A stretch of DNA of 55,545 bases from a bacterium. Lineage in GTDB: Bacteria > Chloroflexota > Dormibacteria > UBA8260 > Bog-877. Position numbers and translations under genes: made by a program. Where the stretch lies: positions 1 to 55,545 of the forward strand of contig JAKABA010000011.1 of NCBI GenBank assembly GCA_021802115.1, written 5' to 3'. The notes below the pieces were generated by a model. The model ran no database searches. It had not been told where the DNA came from and saw only the letters and a program-made list of their open reading frames with translations. Of the stretch, positions 37,855 to 47,289 are shown piece after piece. Position 1 is the first letter of the stretch. Each line of letters begins with the position of its first letter.

Positions 37855-39000
37855 ATGAGTGAGTCCTGGCCCGTACCAGGACGCTCCGGGGGCGAGTGCG
37901 TTGTCGTCGGCGCCGGCGTGATCGGGCTCTCGGTCGCCCTCGCCCTGGCGCGGGCGGGGCTGGGCGTGACCGTCCTCGAGCGCGAGCCGGAATGCGGGCG
38001 CGGCACCTCGGCCGCGGCCGCCGGGATGCTGGCAGCGGGGGTTGAAGCCGCTGCCCCGGGGGCGTTCTTCAACCTTTGCCGGAGCAGCTTCCACCTCTGG
38101 CCCGAGTGGTCCGCCCAGCTTCAGGACGAGTCCAAGGTCGACTGTGAACTGGAGTTGGGGGGCCTGCTTAGAGTGACCACCAGCGCCGAGGGGGCGGTCG
38201 ACCTGGAGGTGAAGCGAGCCTGGCAGCTGACCCAGGGAATCCAGGTTTCCGAGCTGCTCAGCCTCGAGCAGCTTCGCCGGGAGGTCGCCGGACTGGGTCC
38301 GGACGTGGTGGCTGGACTGGTCTATCCGAACGAGGGCCACGTCCACAGCCACCGCGTCCTGGAGGCCCTGCTGGGCGCCTGCATCCGGAACGGGGTCACG
38401 ATAGAGACCTCGGCTCCCGCCGATGGCGTCGCCCCCGAGGGTGATCGCCCAGTGGTGCATGTTGGGGGGCAGCAGCCCCGCGACCTGGCCGCGGACTACC
38501 TGGTCTTGGCGACCGGCACCTGGAGTCCCCCGCTGCTCCAGGAGGTGGGGGTGGAAGTGGCGATGGAGCCGGTCCGGGGGCAGATGCTGGCCATCTCTCC
38601 GGGAGGGATCGTGCTGCCCCGGATCGTGTTCGGGGATCACGGGTACCTGCTCCAGAAGCGATCCGGACTGGTGCTGGCCGGGGCCACCGAGGAGCGGGTT
38701 GGCTTTCAGTCATGGACCACCCTGGACGGTGTCCTCCAGGTTGCCGCCGCGGCCCGCCGGCTGCTGCCCGCCCTGGGGCCAGCGCGGTTCGCGGGAAGCT
38801 GGGCCGGACTGCGTCCGTTCGCCCGGGGAGGCCCCTTGCTGGGGAGGTCCCCCGCCAGCCCCAGGGTTCTTTTGGCGACCGGTCACCACCGCAACGGAGT
38901 CCTGTTGGCACCGATCACGGCCGAGCTGCTCGCCCGGGCGGTGCTGGAGGGAGAGGATCCCTCGGAGCTGGCGCCCTTCAGTCCGGGGCGCCAGGCCTGA
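37855..39000 (+). CDS. thiO: ThiO-like FAD-dependent amino acid oxidase
   Basis: The 381-residue oxidase of the DAO/ThiO family begins with a dinucleotide-binding fold, VVGAGVIGLS. It keeps the ThiO-type blocks AAAGMLAAG, GHVHSHRVLEAL, PVRGQMLAI and GHHRNGVLLAPIT. ThiO converts glycine to the imine needed for the thiazole of thiamine. No thiS, thiG or thiE is adjacent, so a different amine substrate cannot be excluded. ATG 37855 is used because the FAD motif begins shortly after; an upstream extension is Arg/Pro-rich. No TPP riboswitch was recognised in the leader. The 3' end overlaps the convergent gene by 23 bp. Confidence 0.85.
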   Translation: MSESWPVPGRSGGECVVVGAGVIGLSVALALARAGLGVTVLEREPECGRGTSAAAAGMLAAGVEAAAPGAFFNLCRSSFHLWPEWSAQLQDESKVDCELELGGLLRVTTSAEGAVDLEVKRAWQLTQGIQVSELLSLEQLRREVAGLGPDVVAGLVYPNEGHVHSHRVLEALLGACIRNGVTIETSAPADGVAPEGDRPVVHVGGQQPRDLAADYLVLATGTWSPPLLQEVGVEVAMEPVRGQMLAISPGGIVLPRIVFGDHGYLLQKRSGLVLAGATEERVGFQSWTTLDGVLQVAAAARRLLPALGPARFAGSWAGLRPFARGGPLLGRSPASPRVLLATGHHRNGVLLAPITAELLARAVLEGEDPSELAPFSPGRQA

Positions 39001-39712
39001 GCGTCAGCCGCAGCCCGTCCGAGGCCAGCAGGGCTCCCGGCACGGGCCGCCGCTCTCCCAGGTGGGTCAGAATGAAGCGGGTGCTGGGAGCTTCTTTCAT
39101 CAGCTCCTCCACCTCATCACGCCAGAGGTGGATCGGGGCCGGAGCCGACCAAGCGGTGCACTCGCAGAGCAGGTACTGGACCGACCGGGCGAGGCGGCGG
39201 ATCCCGTCGCAATAGGTGGTGTCGCCGGAATACCCGAGGGATACCCCCTGGGATTCGACGCTGAAGGCCAGGCAGTGGAGCCGCTCCGAGTGCGCCACCT
39301 CGTAGGCGGTTAGCTGATAGCCGCCCAACCGCGAGCTGCGGCCGTCCTCCCATTCCTCGATCCTGGGCCCGTTCGCGGCCACCAGCTCGTCCCAGAACTC
39401 GGGCCCGAAGGTGAGCCTCCCCAGTTCCGCGACGTGCTCTTGCGTGCCCCGCGGCCCAATCAGGCGCAGGGGCGGGAGGTCGGGGTGCTGAACCAGCCTG
39501 GTCGCGATCAGGACCGGAAGATTGAGGACGTGGTCGCCGTGGAGGTGGGAGATCACCAGGGTCTCCAGGTCGCCCACGCTGCGCCCCATCTTGGGCAGCA
39601 GGCCGGTGACCGGAGCCCCACAGTCCAGCAGCAATCCGGCGTCCACCAGATAGCCGGCATTGAAGCCAGTCGCCGAAAAGGCCGCCCCGCTGCCCAGGAT
39701 CGCGAGATCCAT
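38978..39712 (-). CDS. RNase Z-like metallo-beta-lactamase fold hydrolase
   Basis: The 244-residue hydrolase has the metal-binding HxHxDH motif at residues 56-61 (SHLHGDHV), a later Asp in GYSGDTTYCDG and a closing His in LTHLGE. The order and size resemble the ribonuclease Z/arylsulfatase-like branch. Whether it matures tRNA 3' ends is not certain; this tRNA gene set encodes CCA, for which RNase Z is less needed. The ATG 39712 has AAGGAG just upstream. It follows the TgpA gene on the same strand. Confidence 0.85.
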   Translation of the reverse strand: MDLAILGSGAAFSATGFNAGYLVDAGLLLDCGAPVTGLLPKMGRSVGDLETLVISHLHGDHVLNLPVLIATRLVQHPDLPPLRLIGPRGTQEHVAELGRLTFGPEFWDELVAANGPRIEEWEDGRSSRLGGYQLTAYEVAHSERLHCLAFSVESQGVSLGYSGDTTYCDGIRRLARSVQYLLCECTAWSAPAPIHLWRDEVEELMKEAPSTRFILTHLGERRPVPGALLASDGLRLTLRPGAPD

Positions 39713-39725
39713 CAATCTCCTTGGG

Positions 39726-42074
39726 TCATCTGACTCTGACCAACGTGATTCGCCCGGCCGAGACCGGCTGATGGGCGGGTCGGTGGCGTCCCGCCCGCCA
39801 GCCCCGCCACAGCAAGCGAGGATAACCGCCCCGCACCAGGCGCCATTGCGCGGCCAGGTCCGCAGGGGGCCCTGAGCCCTCCGGTCCGAAGGCGACCCGG
39901 TCGACCTCCGCCCCCAGACCCGAGAAAGCTTCACCCAGACCCAGATCCCGGGGCAGGGCGGCCAGCTTGGCGCAGCTGAGCGCCAGTTCGGGCACGGTCA
40001 TGGCACGTGGGTCGCCGCCCTTGCTGAGCCGTATCGGCAGCTCCAGCCGGCGGCGGATCTGAGTTGGAGTGCGCGCGCGCCGGGTCCACGCATAGCCGAT
40101 GGCGATGACCAGGACCAGGGCCAACCCCAGGGCCAGCGGGGCCCAACCCCCCTGGTTCTGGTGGCCTCTCCTCGCCACCGGGGCCTTGCCTGAAGGTGCC
40201 ACCGACCGCACCCCCGGGTGCGACCTCAGGTGGGCGGGTGGGGCAGGGTTGGCCGCGGTTGGGGCGACGGCGCCGGTCGGCTGGTAGAAGCCGTCAGGGG
40301 TCGGCTCGAAGTTGACCCAGCCGTAACCGGGGAAGTAGACCTGCACCCAGGTGTGGGCGTCGGCTTGAGTGATCAGCCACTGGCCGTTGGGTAGGGTCCC
40401 TTCCTCCCCGGGGCCGAACCCGGTGACCAGCCGGGAAGGGATGCCCAGGGCGCGCAGCATCGCCCCCATGGCCGAGGCGAAGTACTGGCAGTAGCCCCGG
40501 TGCGACTGGTCCAGGAAGTAGACGATGGGCCACACCCCGGCCGGCACCTTGGGCGGGTTCAGGGTGTAGATCTCTTCCGACCTCAGGGCGTTCTGAATAT
40601 TCACCGCCATCAGGTAGGGGTTGGTGGTCGCGCCGGCCATGGCCAGCGCGTCTGCGGCCAGCTGGTTCTCGGCCAGGAAGCTGCCCCCCGGGGGCAGGGA
40701 GGCGTCGGCCATGACCCAGGCAGGGTACTTGGTGCCTGCGGCCTCCAGCTCGGCCGGGGTGGCGGTCGAGATGCTGCCATAGGTGGTGAGGGTTTCTGAG
40801 GACGGCAACAGGGCGGAGACTCCTGCGCTGGGCACCACCGTGGCCACCGTCAGCAGCTGGTGCCCGCTGAGCTCTCCGTTGGCAAGGTAGCGGCCACGGT
40901 CCTGGGGTGTTTGCAGCGGGGTGCCAGGGTAGAGCAGGTCGGCGACCGCCTGTGCCCCCGAGTTGATGTAGGTGACCCGGAGCGAAACCTCGCGGCGCCC
41001 GGCGGCGATCGCGACGGTGCCCTGGCCCGGTTGCTCGCTGTAGGGGAGGAACTGGCCCGGCCCGAGGCTCCGCGGGGACGTCGCCTGCTGGTACCAATTG
41101 CCGTTGCTGAACCTGGACAGCACCGCCCCCTCGAGATAGACGCTGCCGCCCGGGGCGGATGTGGTGTAGCCAAGGACCGGGGTCTCGACCTGCCGGATCG
41201 GGCCGCCGGGGACGACCGCTGTGGAGTAACCCGACACCGGCGCCACCTGCTCGCTCTGGACGACGGTCGGGGGAACCGGGGGGCCGGAGTGGAAGAAGCG
41301 CTGGCTGATGTTGTCACGGCTGAGGGGCGGCAGGAGGAGGGCGAGCGCGCTCAGGCCGATGGCGCAGGCGACCACCAGGGCCAGACCGCCGCCGGGACCG
41401 GTGCCGGCCACGGGCACTCCCTGGCGCGCCCACCGGGACAGGTGGGTCTCCTGGTTGGTCCAGCCCACCAGCGCCAACCCCGATACCACCGCTCCCAGGA
41501 CCGCCCAAAAAGGCGTCCCCTGCACCGCCGGGGGCACGTTCACCAAGACGGCGATGAGCAGGACCAAAGGGGCGCCCGAGGCGATCGCGCCCGCGCGTTC
41601 ACGGATCGCCCACCAGCCGATCCAGGCGCCGTTGGCCCAGCAGACGATCAGCAGGCCGAACGGCTGGGACAGATTCTGCCCCGACCCTCCCAGCTCCCGA
41701 CCCAGGGCCGCGATCGGGTTGAGGCCCACCTGTCCTGCCGCCACCTGGCCGCTGAGGAGCGCGGCCACCACCAGACCGCCGGCCACCAGCACCGCCAGTC
41801 CCGACCACCGCCCGGGCAGGGCACGGGCCGAGGCCGCCGCCATCAGGACTCCAGCCGATCCGGCCAGGCAGCCCACCCATCCCAGGGGGCCGAGCAGAGT
41901 GAGCCCGATCACACCGGCACAGGCCAACCCCAGCAAGGTGGCCAGCCCCAAGGTCACGAGAGGTGCCGGGCGCCACACCGGGGCCTCGGTCGACGGCCGA
42001 GCTGGCCGTCTCAGGACGGCCATCCCCGCCCCCAGGGTCAGCAGGATCAGGAGGGCCAGTTCCAGCTCAGACAA
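39726..42074 (-). CDS. TgpA-type transmembrane transglutaminase
   Basis: The 782-residue protein is of the DUF3488/transglutaminase-like family. The N-terminal third holds about seven membrane segments, then an extracytoplasmic region and a transglutaminase core with Cys529 in GYCQYF and His574 in ADAHTW, followed by NFEPTP. A further membrane segment near residue 670 and a DUF4129-like cytosolic tail close it. With MoxR and DUF58 upstream at 8-bp overlap it forms a well-known three-gene set of unknown exact function, thought to act on envelope proteins. Confidence 0.9.
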   Translation of the reverse strand: MSELELALLILLTLGAGMAVLRRPARPSTEAPVWRPAPLVTLGLATLLGLACAGVIGLTLLGPLGWVGCLAGSAGVLMAAASARALPGRWSGLAVLVAGGLVVAALLSGQVAAGQVGLNPIAALGRELGGSGQNLSQPFGLLIVCWANGAWIGWWAIRERAGAIASGAPLVLLIAVLVNVPPAVQGTPFWAVLGAVVSGLALVGWTNQETHLSRWARQGVPVAGTGPGGGLALVVACAIGLSALALLLPPLSRDNISQRFFHSGPPVPPTVVQSEQVAPVSGYSTAVVPGGPIRQVETPVLGYTTSAPGGSVYLEGAVLSRFSNGNWYQQATSPRSLGPGQFLPYSEQPGQGTVAIAAGRREVSLRVTYINSGAQAVADLLYPGTPLQTPQDRGRYLANGELSGHQLLTVATVVPSAGVSALLPSSETLTTYGSISTATPAELEAAGTKYPAWVMADASLPPGGSFLAENQLAADALAMAGATTNPYLMAVNIQNALRSEEIYTLNPPKVPAGVWPIVYFLDQSHRGYCQYFASAMGAMLRALGIPSRLVTGFGPGEEGTLPNGQWLITQADAHTWVQVYFPGYGWVNFEPTPDGFYQPTGAVAPTAANPAPPAHLRSHPGVRSVAPSGKAPVARRGHQNQGGWAPLALGLALVLVIAIGYAWTRRARTPTQIRRRLELPIRLSKGGDPRAMTVPELALSCAKLAALPRDLGLGEAFSGLGAEVDRVAFGPEGSGPPADLAAQWRLVRGGYPRLLWRGWRAGRHRPAHQPVSAGRITLVRVR

Positions 42075-43263
42075 CGGCCCGCCCCACGATCGGGTCCAGG
42101 CGACCCAGGTCGTCTCCCTGCCGGACCATCCAGATGTCCAGGATCAGCCGCCACTGGGCTGGGATCCGGACAGCACCAGGCTGGGGCGCGAAGCTGCTGG
42201 CGTCGACGAAGACCGCGACCGCGCGCCGCCCGGGCTGAGAGGTGGCGGCGATCGCCTCCACCCACTCCCCGGACGGGTCCGAGGTGATCAGCACCACATT
42301 GCCGCGCGAGCGCCACGCCTGAAGATGGCGAGGCAACACCTCGGCCAGCTTCGCCTGGCCGTCAGCTTGGGCCAGGGCCAGGGTTTCCATGATCACCTCC
42401 TGCTGAGCCTCACCGCGGCTCGCGGGAATGTTGGTGACGAAGCGGTCGGTCGCCAGCAGAGCGACTGCCCTTCCGTGGCGCAGAGCACTGTGGGCGACCG
42501 ACGCTGCCATCGTCACGGCATACTCCAGAGAGCTCTCCGGAGCGGTGCCGTGATGGAGGCCGCGGCGCAGATCCAGCACCACCAGGAGGTCGGCGCCCTC
42601 CTCGGCGTCGAAGGTGCGGCTCATGAGCCGGCCCTTGCGGGCCGTCGAGATCCAGTGAATGCGGTTGATCCCGTCGGAGGGATCGTGCTCACGGATGCCG
42701 GACGCACTCGGGGGCAGGTCGCGCGGCCGTCCACCCCGGTCGCTGTCCAGGCCGGCGCGCGCGCCACTGAAGGCCAGGTCCGGCATGGGGTATACCGCTG
42801 GGTAGACCAGCACGCTGCCCTGGGCGGCGAAGCGCACGGTGCGAGGGAAGAGCCCGAAGGGGTCCGCCAGGCGCACCTCGGTGGGGCCCAGCTGGTAGCG
42901 CCCGCGGGCCAACAGCCGAACCTCGCTATCCCAGCTGATCGTCTGCCGGGCACCGAGGGACAGGCCGCAATAAGCCTGATGGCCGGGGAACCCGGCCAGG
43001 TCCCTCACCTCCAGCAGGGATATCGGCAGTCGGGAGCCGTTGCCCACGGTGAAACGCTGAGCAAACGTCTCCCCGACCATCTGGATGCCCCCTGGGGCCT
43101 GGCGCGCGAAGCTGAGCCGGCGAGCGGTAAGCCAACTCCAAAGGAGTGCCAGCAGTCCCACCAGGACCGCCGCGTAGACCACCACGAAGGCCAGCTCAAC
43201 GCCGTTGATGTAGGCGAAGAATCCGGTGACCACCACCACCGCCAGCAGGGATGCCCGCAGCAC
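42067..43263 (-). CDS. DUF58 protein, first MoxR cluster
   Basis: The 398-residue DUF58 protein has two hydrophobic segments near the N-terminus (about 5-45), a beta-rich domain and the family signature DGINRIHWISTARKGRLMSR. A von Willebrand-like fold with LLVVLDLRRG follows. DUF58 proteins are partners of MoxR ATPases. GTG 43263, 35 nt past the moxR stop, is chosen; a longer frame would overlap moxR widely. The stop overlaps the TgpA gene by 8 bp. Confidence 0.88.
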   Translation of the reverse strand: MLRASLLAVVVVTGFFAYINGVELAFVVVYAAVLVGLLALLWSWLTARRLSFARQAPGGIQMVGETFAQRFTVGNGSRLPISLLEVRDLAGFPGHQAYCGLSLGARQTISWDSEVRLLARGRYQLGPTEVRLADPFGLFPRTVRFAAQGSVLVYPAVYPMPDLAFSGARAGLDSDRGGRPRDLPPSASGIREHDPSDGINRIHWISTARKGRLMSRTFDAEEGADLLVVLDLRRGLHHGTAPESSLEYAVTMAASVAHSALRHGRAVALLATDRFVTNIPASRGEAQQEVIMETLALAQADGQAKLAEVLPRHLQAWRSRGNVVLITSDPSGEWVEAIAATSQPGRRAVAVFVDASSFAPQPGAVRIPAQWRLILDIWMVRQGDDLGRLDPIVGRAVV

Positions 43264-43297
43264 CTCCGTCTCTGCTCCGGTCCGAGCGCGCCCGGGC

Positions 43298-44257
43298 TCA
43301 GCCGGCCGCCCGGCGGCCGCCCACCGGCACCGCCTCGGTCTCGAGAACTTCTTCCAAAATGGCTTCTCCAGTGGCGCCGCGGAGCTCGGCACTGGCGCGC
43401 AGTACCAGGCGGTGCAGCAGCACCGGCGAGGCCAGCTCCTTGATGTCCCCTGGGGTGACGTACTGGCGGTTCTCCATCAGGGCGCGGGCCTGGCTCGCCC
43501 GCAGCAGCCCGAGGCTGGCCCGCGCGCTCGCTCCCAACGCGAGGTCGGGATGGCTGCGGGTGCGCTGCACAATCCGGACCAGGTACTCCTTCAGGTCGGG
43601 CTCGACATGCACGGCGGCGACCGCTTGCCGGAGGTCGGGGAAGTCCTCCGGACGAGTCACCGGCAGCAGCTCGTCGAGCGGAGAGGAGACCCCGAAACGG
43701 TCGAGGATCTCGAGCTCGCCGGCGAGATCCGCATAGCCCAGCGACACGCGCATCAGGAAGCGGTCCACCTGGGCCTCGGGAAGGGCGAAGGTGCCCTGAT
43801 ATTCGATCGGGTTCTGGGTCGCCAGCACCACAAACGGATCCGGCAGTGGATGGGTTGTGCCATCCACGGTCACCTGGCGCTCCTCCATTGCCTCCAGCAG
43901 CGCTGACTGGGTCTTGGGAGTCGCCCGGTTGATCTCATCGGCGAGCAGGATCTGAGTGAAGACCGGGCCCCGCCGGAACTCGAAGACACCCTGGGTCGGG
44001 TGATAGATGTTGGCCCCGGTGATGTCTCCCGGGAGCAGGTCTGGGGTGAACTGGACCCGGTCGAAGTGGCAGCCGGTGGCCTTCGCTAGAGCCTTGGCCA
44101 ACATCGTCTTGCCGACCCCAGGGACATCCTCGATGAGCACATGCCCACCCACCAGCCAGGCGATCGTGCACAGGTCGATCTGGCGGCGATTCCCAACAAT
44201 CACCGTGCTGACCGCGTCGGCCAACTGGCGCACCGTGTCGGTGGCGGCAACTCCCAC
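43298..44257 (-). CDS. MoxR-family AAA ATPase, first cluster
   Basis: The 319-residue MoxR ATPase has Walker A DVPGVGKTMLAKAL, Walker B ILLADEINRATPKTQ, and the family block ATQNPIEYQGTFALPEAQVDRF. A C-terminal lid domain includes GASARASLGLLRASQA. MoxR ATPases act as chaperones that insert cofactors or activate partner proteins, often with DUF58 and transglutaminase genes as here. The GTG start follows AGGGAG. It is the first gene of this operon. Confidence 0.94.
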   Translation of the reverse strand: MGVAATDTVRQLADAVSTVIVGNRRQIDLCTIAWLVGGHVLIEDVPGVGKTMLAKALAKATGCHFDRVQFTPDLLPGDITGANIYHPTQGVFEFRRGPVFTQILLADEINRATPKTQSALLEAMEERQVTVDGTTHPLPDPFVVLATQNPIEYQGTFALPEAQVDRFLMRVSLGYADLAGELEILDRFGVSSPLDELLPVTRPEDFPDLRQAVAAVHVEPDLKEYLVRIVQRTRSHPDLALGASARASLGLLRASQARALMENRQYVTPGDIKELASPVLLHRLVLRASAELRGATGEAILEEVLETEAVPVGGRRAAG

Positions 44258-44471
44258 CGGAAACTCCCTTCGCTAACCGAATCCCGACTAACCAGCCAGG
44301 ATCAAGCGGCAGTATAAGCCGACGCGGAGCTCCACCGGCCCGGCGCCGCAGCGATGCCGGGGTTGCTCTGCCTCGGGATCAAGCCCACGGGGTACATCTG
44401 TTTCCAACAACTGAACGTCGCACTGATCTGGCCCATCGCTCACAATCGGCCCGGCCCTTTCGCGACCGGCC

Positions 44472-44795
44472 CTAGATGCGCTCCACCCTGCCCAGTTCCA
44501 GCACGAAGACGGTGGCCCTCCCGATCTCCACCTCGACCTCAGCGTCAGCCGCGCCGCCCGAGCTCTTGCCGTGGCTGGCGGAAAGCTGCTCGTGACGGGG
44601 GCGGCAGACGGCGCGCAGCACCCCGATCGCCTCGTCCACCAGGCTGTCGTCGAGGGCCAAGAGAAGCAGCGAGTTGCGCCGCTCCAGGAAGCCGCCCTCA
44701 CTGGCCAGCCGGGTCACTCCGAAACCCTGGGCTCCCAGGGCTTCGATGCCCCGGGCCGCGTCCTGCTCGTGGACGATCGCCAGCACCAATTTCAA
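44472..44795 (-). CDS. darA: Cyclic-di-AMP receptor (DarA/YaaQ type)
   Basis: The 107-residue PII-like protein is of the DarA/PstA family that binds the second messenger c-di-AMP. It keeps the opening LVLAIVHEQDA, the ligand-loop block TRLASEGGFLERRNSLLL and the later RPRHEQ region. TTG 44795 is chosen because AAGGAG lies 6 nt upstream and it yields the family-typical MKL start; it overlaps the tmk stop as TTGA. In Firmicutes the same pair, tmk and yaaQ, is adjacent. Trimeric and cytoplasmic by family. Confidence 0.88.
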   Translation of the reverse strand: MKLVLAIVHEQDAARGIEALGAQGFGVTRLASEGGFLERRNSLLLLALDDSLVDEAIGVLRAVCRPRHEQLSASHGKSSGGAADAEVEVEIGRATVFVLELGRVERI

Positions 44796-45439
44796 TCGGA
44801 TCTCCTTGCGGCGAGGCGCTCCCGGGCCACTCGCTGACATTCCATCGCCAGATCTCCCAGGTGCTGATCGGCCTGAAGCAGGACCGCGCGAGCTGGGAAG
44901 GTCCGGGCCACCGCCTGATACCCCGCCCGGACCCGTTCATGGTACTGGCTGGACTCGGACTCCAACCGGTCGGGCGGCAAATCGCTGGCCCGCCTGCCCC
45001 TGGCGGTGGCCACCGGCAGGTCCAAAATCAAGGTGAGGTCGGGGAGTCGCTCCACCTGGCAGATGCGGTGCATAGCCATGATTCCGTCCCAGGGCACTCC
45101 CCGGGCCCCCTGGTAGACCAAGTTGGAGTCCAGGTAGCGGTCTGAGACCACCACCTCGCCGCGGGCGAGGGCTGGATAGATCACCTCGTGAGCCAGCTGG
45201 ACCCTGGCTGCCAGGAAGAGGGAGGCCTCCGCCCATCCCTCCAGCTCCCAGCCGCTGGTGGGCTCCAGGAGCAACTCGCGCAGCCGCTCGCCCAGGACAG
45301 TTGTGCCGGGGTCGCGGACCACCTTCACCACGTGGCCGTCCTTGCTGAGCGCCTCAGCCAGCAGCCCGGCCTGGGTTGTCTTGCCCGAGCCGTCGAGGCC
45401 CTCCACGGTGATGAAAAAGCCGCTGTCAGAATCCGTCAC
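44792..45439 (-). CDS. tmk: Thymidylate kinase
   Basis: Thymidylate kinase phosphorylates dTMP to dTDP in dTTP synthesis. The 215-residue protein has P-loop GLDGSGKTT at about residues 14-22, the DRY motif in VVSDRYLDSNLVYQG and the family block PDLTLILDLP. The lid region is ARGRRASDLPPDR. Start GTG 45439. It overlaps the c-di-AMP receptor gene downstream and lies about 60 bp from the R3H ATPase gene upstream, all on the minus strand. Confidence 0.95.
   Translation of the reverse strand: MTDSDSGFFITVEGLDGSGKTTQAGLLAEALSKDGHVVKVVRDPGTTVLGERLRELLLEPTSGWELEGWAEASLFLAARVQLAHEVIYPALARGEVVVSDRYLDSNLVYQGARGVPWDGIMAMHRICQVERLPDLTLILDLPVATARGRRASDLPPDRLESESSQYHERVRAGYQAVARTFPARAVLLQADQHLGDLAMECQRVARERLAARRSD
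44802..44807 (-). promoter_or_regulatory. Ribosome binding site for the c-di-AMP receptor
   Basis: AAGGAG on the minus strand ends 6 nt before the TTG at 44793-44795. It decides that start over an upstream ATG 15 codons away, which lies within tmk. Confidence 0.65.
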
Positions 45440-45500
45440 CTGGCCGCCTCCAAATCGGTGGGTGCTGATCCGGGCGTGGTCCGCCGCGGGGCCGCCGCGC

Positions 45501-47117
45501 TCAGGACGCCTGGCTACCCGGGTAGATCCGCAGCCGCCGCCGTGGCTCCTTGCCGGTGCTGCGCGCGATCAGGTCGTGCTCCTCCACCAGTTGATGCTGG
45601 AGGCGACGCACATAGGCGTTCTGCGGCGAGAGCTCGACTGCGGTTCCGCCGCGGGCGCGCTCGATCCCGTCCCTCGCCTCGCGCAGTGCGGCGTCGGTGG
45701 GATCGACCTGCTCTAGGTTGTAGAGCTGGCTCAAAAAGGCCCGGATCTGAGCCACCGTGTTGCTGCGCAGAACCGAGATCGGAATTCCGTCCGCCTCCGC
45801 CGCCCTGAGCGGCGAATCCTGGCGCCGGTAGTAGTTCTTCAGGGTCAGGACCATGTCGGCGTCGTCGACGTGATGCTGGATGCGGACCGGCAGCTTGAGC
45901 TCTCTGACCGCCTGCTCCAGGTAGACCCGGGACACCCCATAGGGAAAGACCGAGGTGTCGGACACGGTCCCCTGGCCGCTGTGGCCGTTGACCAACTCGG
46001 CCAGGGAGGTGGGCCGGCGTCCCTTGCTCGCCGCGGGCTCCAGCCCGAACAGCTCCCGGGATCCTCGGTCATCGAACGGAGCCGGCTCGACCAGCCGGGT
46101 GCTGAGGCCCTTGCCTCCGCTCATCTCCCGCAGCTGGGCTGGGTGCGGGCGGCCCCGGAGGGCGTCGTCGACCACGTCTGCCAGGGGCATGTGCACGGTC
46201 ACCCGGTGGCGGTCGACGATCTCCACCAGGGCGTCGAAGGTGGGGGGAGCCTTGCGCTCCAACACCGACTTCTGGGTGCCCCTGCGGCGGGCCTCCTCAT
46301 CGGATAGGGTGACGGTCTGAATCCCTCCCAGGAGATCGTTGAGGGTGGGGTTGACCAGGAGGTTGTCCAGGGAGTTGCCATGGGCGGTGGCGACCAGTTG
46401 GACACCCCTTTCGGCGATTGTCCGCGCCGCCGCCGCCTCCAGCTCGGTCCCGATCTCGTCGATGACGATGACCTCGGGCATGTGGTTCTCCACCGCCTCG
46501 ATCATCACCCCGTGTTGGAGCTCGGGCCGGGCAACCTGCATTCGGCGAGCCCTCCCGATTCCGGGATGTGGGATGTCGCCGTCACCGGCGATCTCATTAC
46601 TGGTGTCGACGATCATCACGCGCTTGCGGCTCTCGTCCGCCAGGATGCGGGCCACCTCTCGCAGCATGGTGGTCTTGCCCACGCCGGGCTTGCCCAGCAG
46701 CAGCAGACTCTGGCCGCTGACGACGATGTCGCGGATGATCTCCACCCGACCCGTGACCGCCCTGCCCACCCGGCAGGTGAGGCCGACAATCTCGCCGGAG
46801 CGGTTGCGGATGGCGGAGATCCGATGGAGGGTGCGGGCGATCCCGGCCCGGTTGTCACCACCGAAGGCCCCGATGCGAGCCGCCACTCCGGCGATGTCGT
46901 CCATGGTGACGGGGGTGTGCCCCAGGAGAATCTCTCGGCCCTCAAAGCGTGCCTCGGGCTCGCGTCCCAGGTCGAGCACGATTTCGAGCAGGTCGCCCGC
47001 GTCCTCGGGCAGGGCGTGGACAGCGTCACGCAGGGGCGCGGGCAGAGTGCCGACCAGAAGTTCCAACTCCTCTTCGAACGAGGGACCGAATGGAAGCGGC
47101 GAAGCGGTCAGGCGCAT
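45501..47117 (-). CDS. AAA ATPase with C-terminal R3H domain
   Basis: The 538-residue protein is of the SpoIIIAA/Ycf45-like ATPase family found in Cyanobacteria, Chloroflexota and plastids. Walker A GKPGVGKTT is at 142-150 and Walker B VIVIDEIG at 217-223, preceded by VDTSNEIAGDGD. A poorly conserved linker leads to a C-terminal R3H nucleic-acid-binding motif near residues 500-535 (RRLQHQLVEEHDL). The cellular role is unknown; single-strand nucleic acid binding is expected. It is the probable first gene of the tmk and c-di-AMP receptor unit. Confidence 0.9.
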   Translation of the reverse strand: MRLTASPLPFGPSFEEELELLVGTLPAPLRDAVHALPEDAGDLLEIVLDLGREPEARFEGREILLGHTPVTMDDIAGVAARIGAFGGDNRAGIARTLHRISAIRNRSGEIVGLTCRVGRAVTGRVEIIRDIVVSGQSLLLLGKPGVGKTTMLREVARILADESRKRVMIVDTSNEIAGDGDIPHPGIGRARRMQVARPELQHGVMIEAVENHMPEVIVIDEIGTELEAAAARTIAERGVQLVATAHGNSLDNLLVNPTLNDLLGGIQTVTLSDEEARRRGTQKSVLERKAPPTFDALVEIVDRHRVTVHMPLADVVDDALRGRPHPAQLREMSGGKGLSTRLVEPAPFDDRGSRELFGLEPAASKGRRPTSLAELVNGHSGQGTVSDTSVFPYGVSRVYLEQAVRELKLPVRIQHHVDDADMVLTLKNYYRRQDSPLRAAEADGIPISVLRSNTVAQIRAFLSQLYNLEQVDPTDAALREARDGIERARGGTAVELSPQNAYVRRLQHQLVEEHDLIARSTGKEPRRRLRIYPGSQAS

Positions 47118-47289
47118 GCCTCCTTCGCGGCGATGGAGGATGGACCCCAGGCCCGAGTGGGGCGGCCGACTCTAGCTGTCATGCCCCCCGTCGCAGGACG
47201 GCCTGGATCGAAAGGCGAGCGCCCGTCAACCGACCTCCTGTCACGCCCTGAATATAGCGCACGGCGACCTCTGGGGTGGGCGGATCGGT

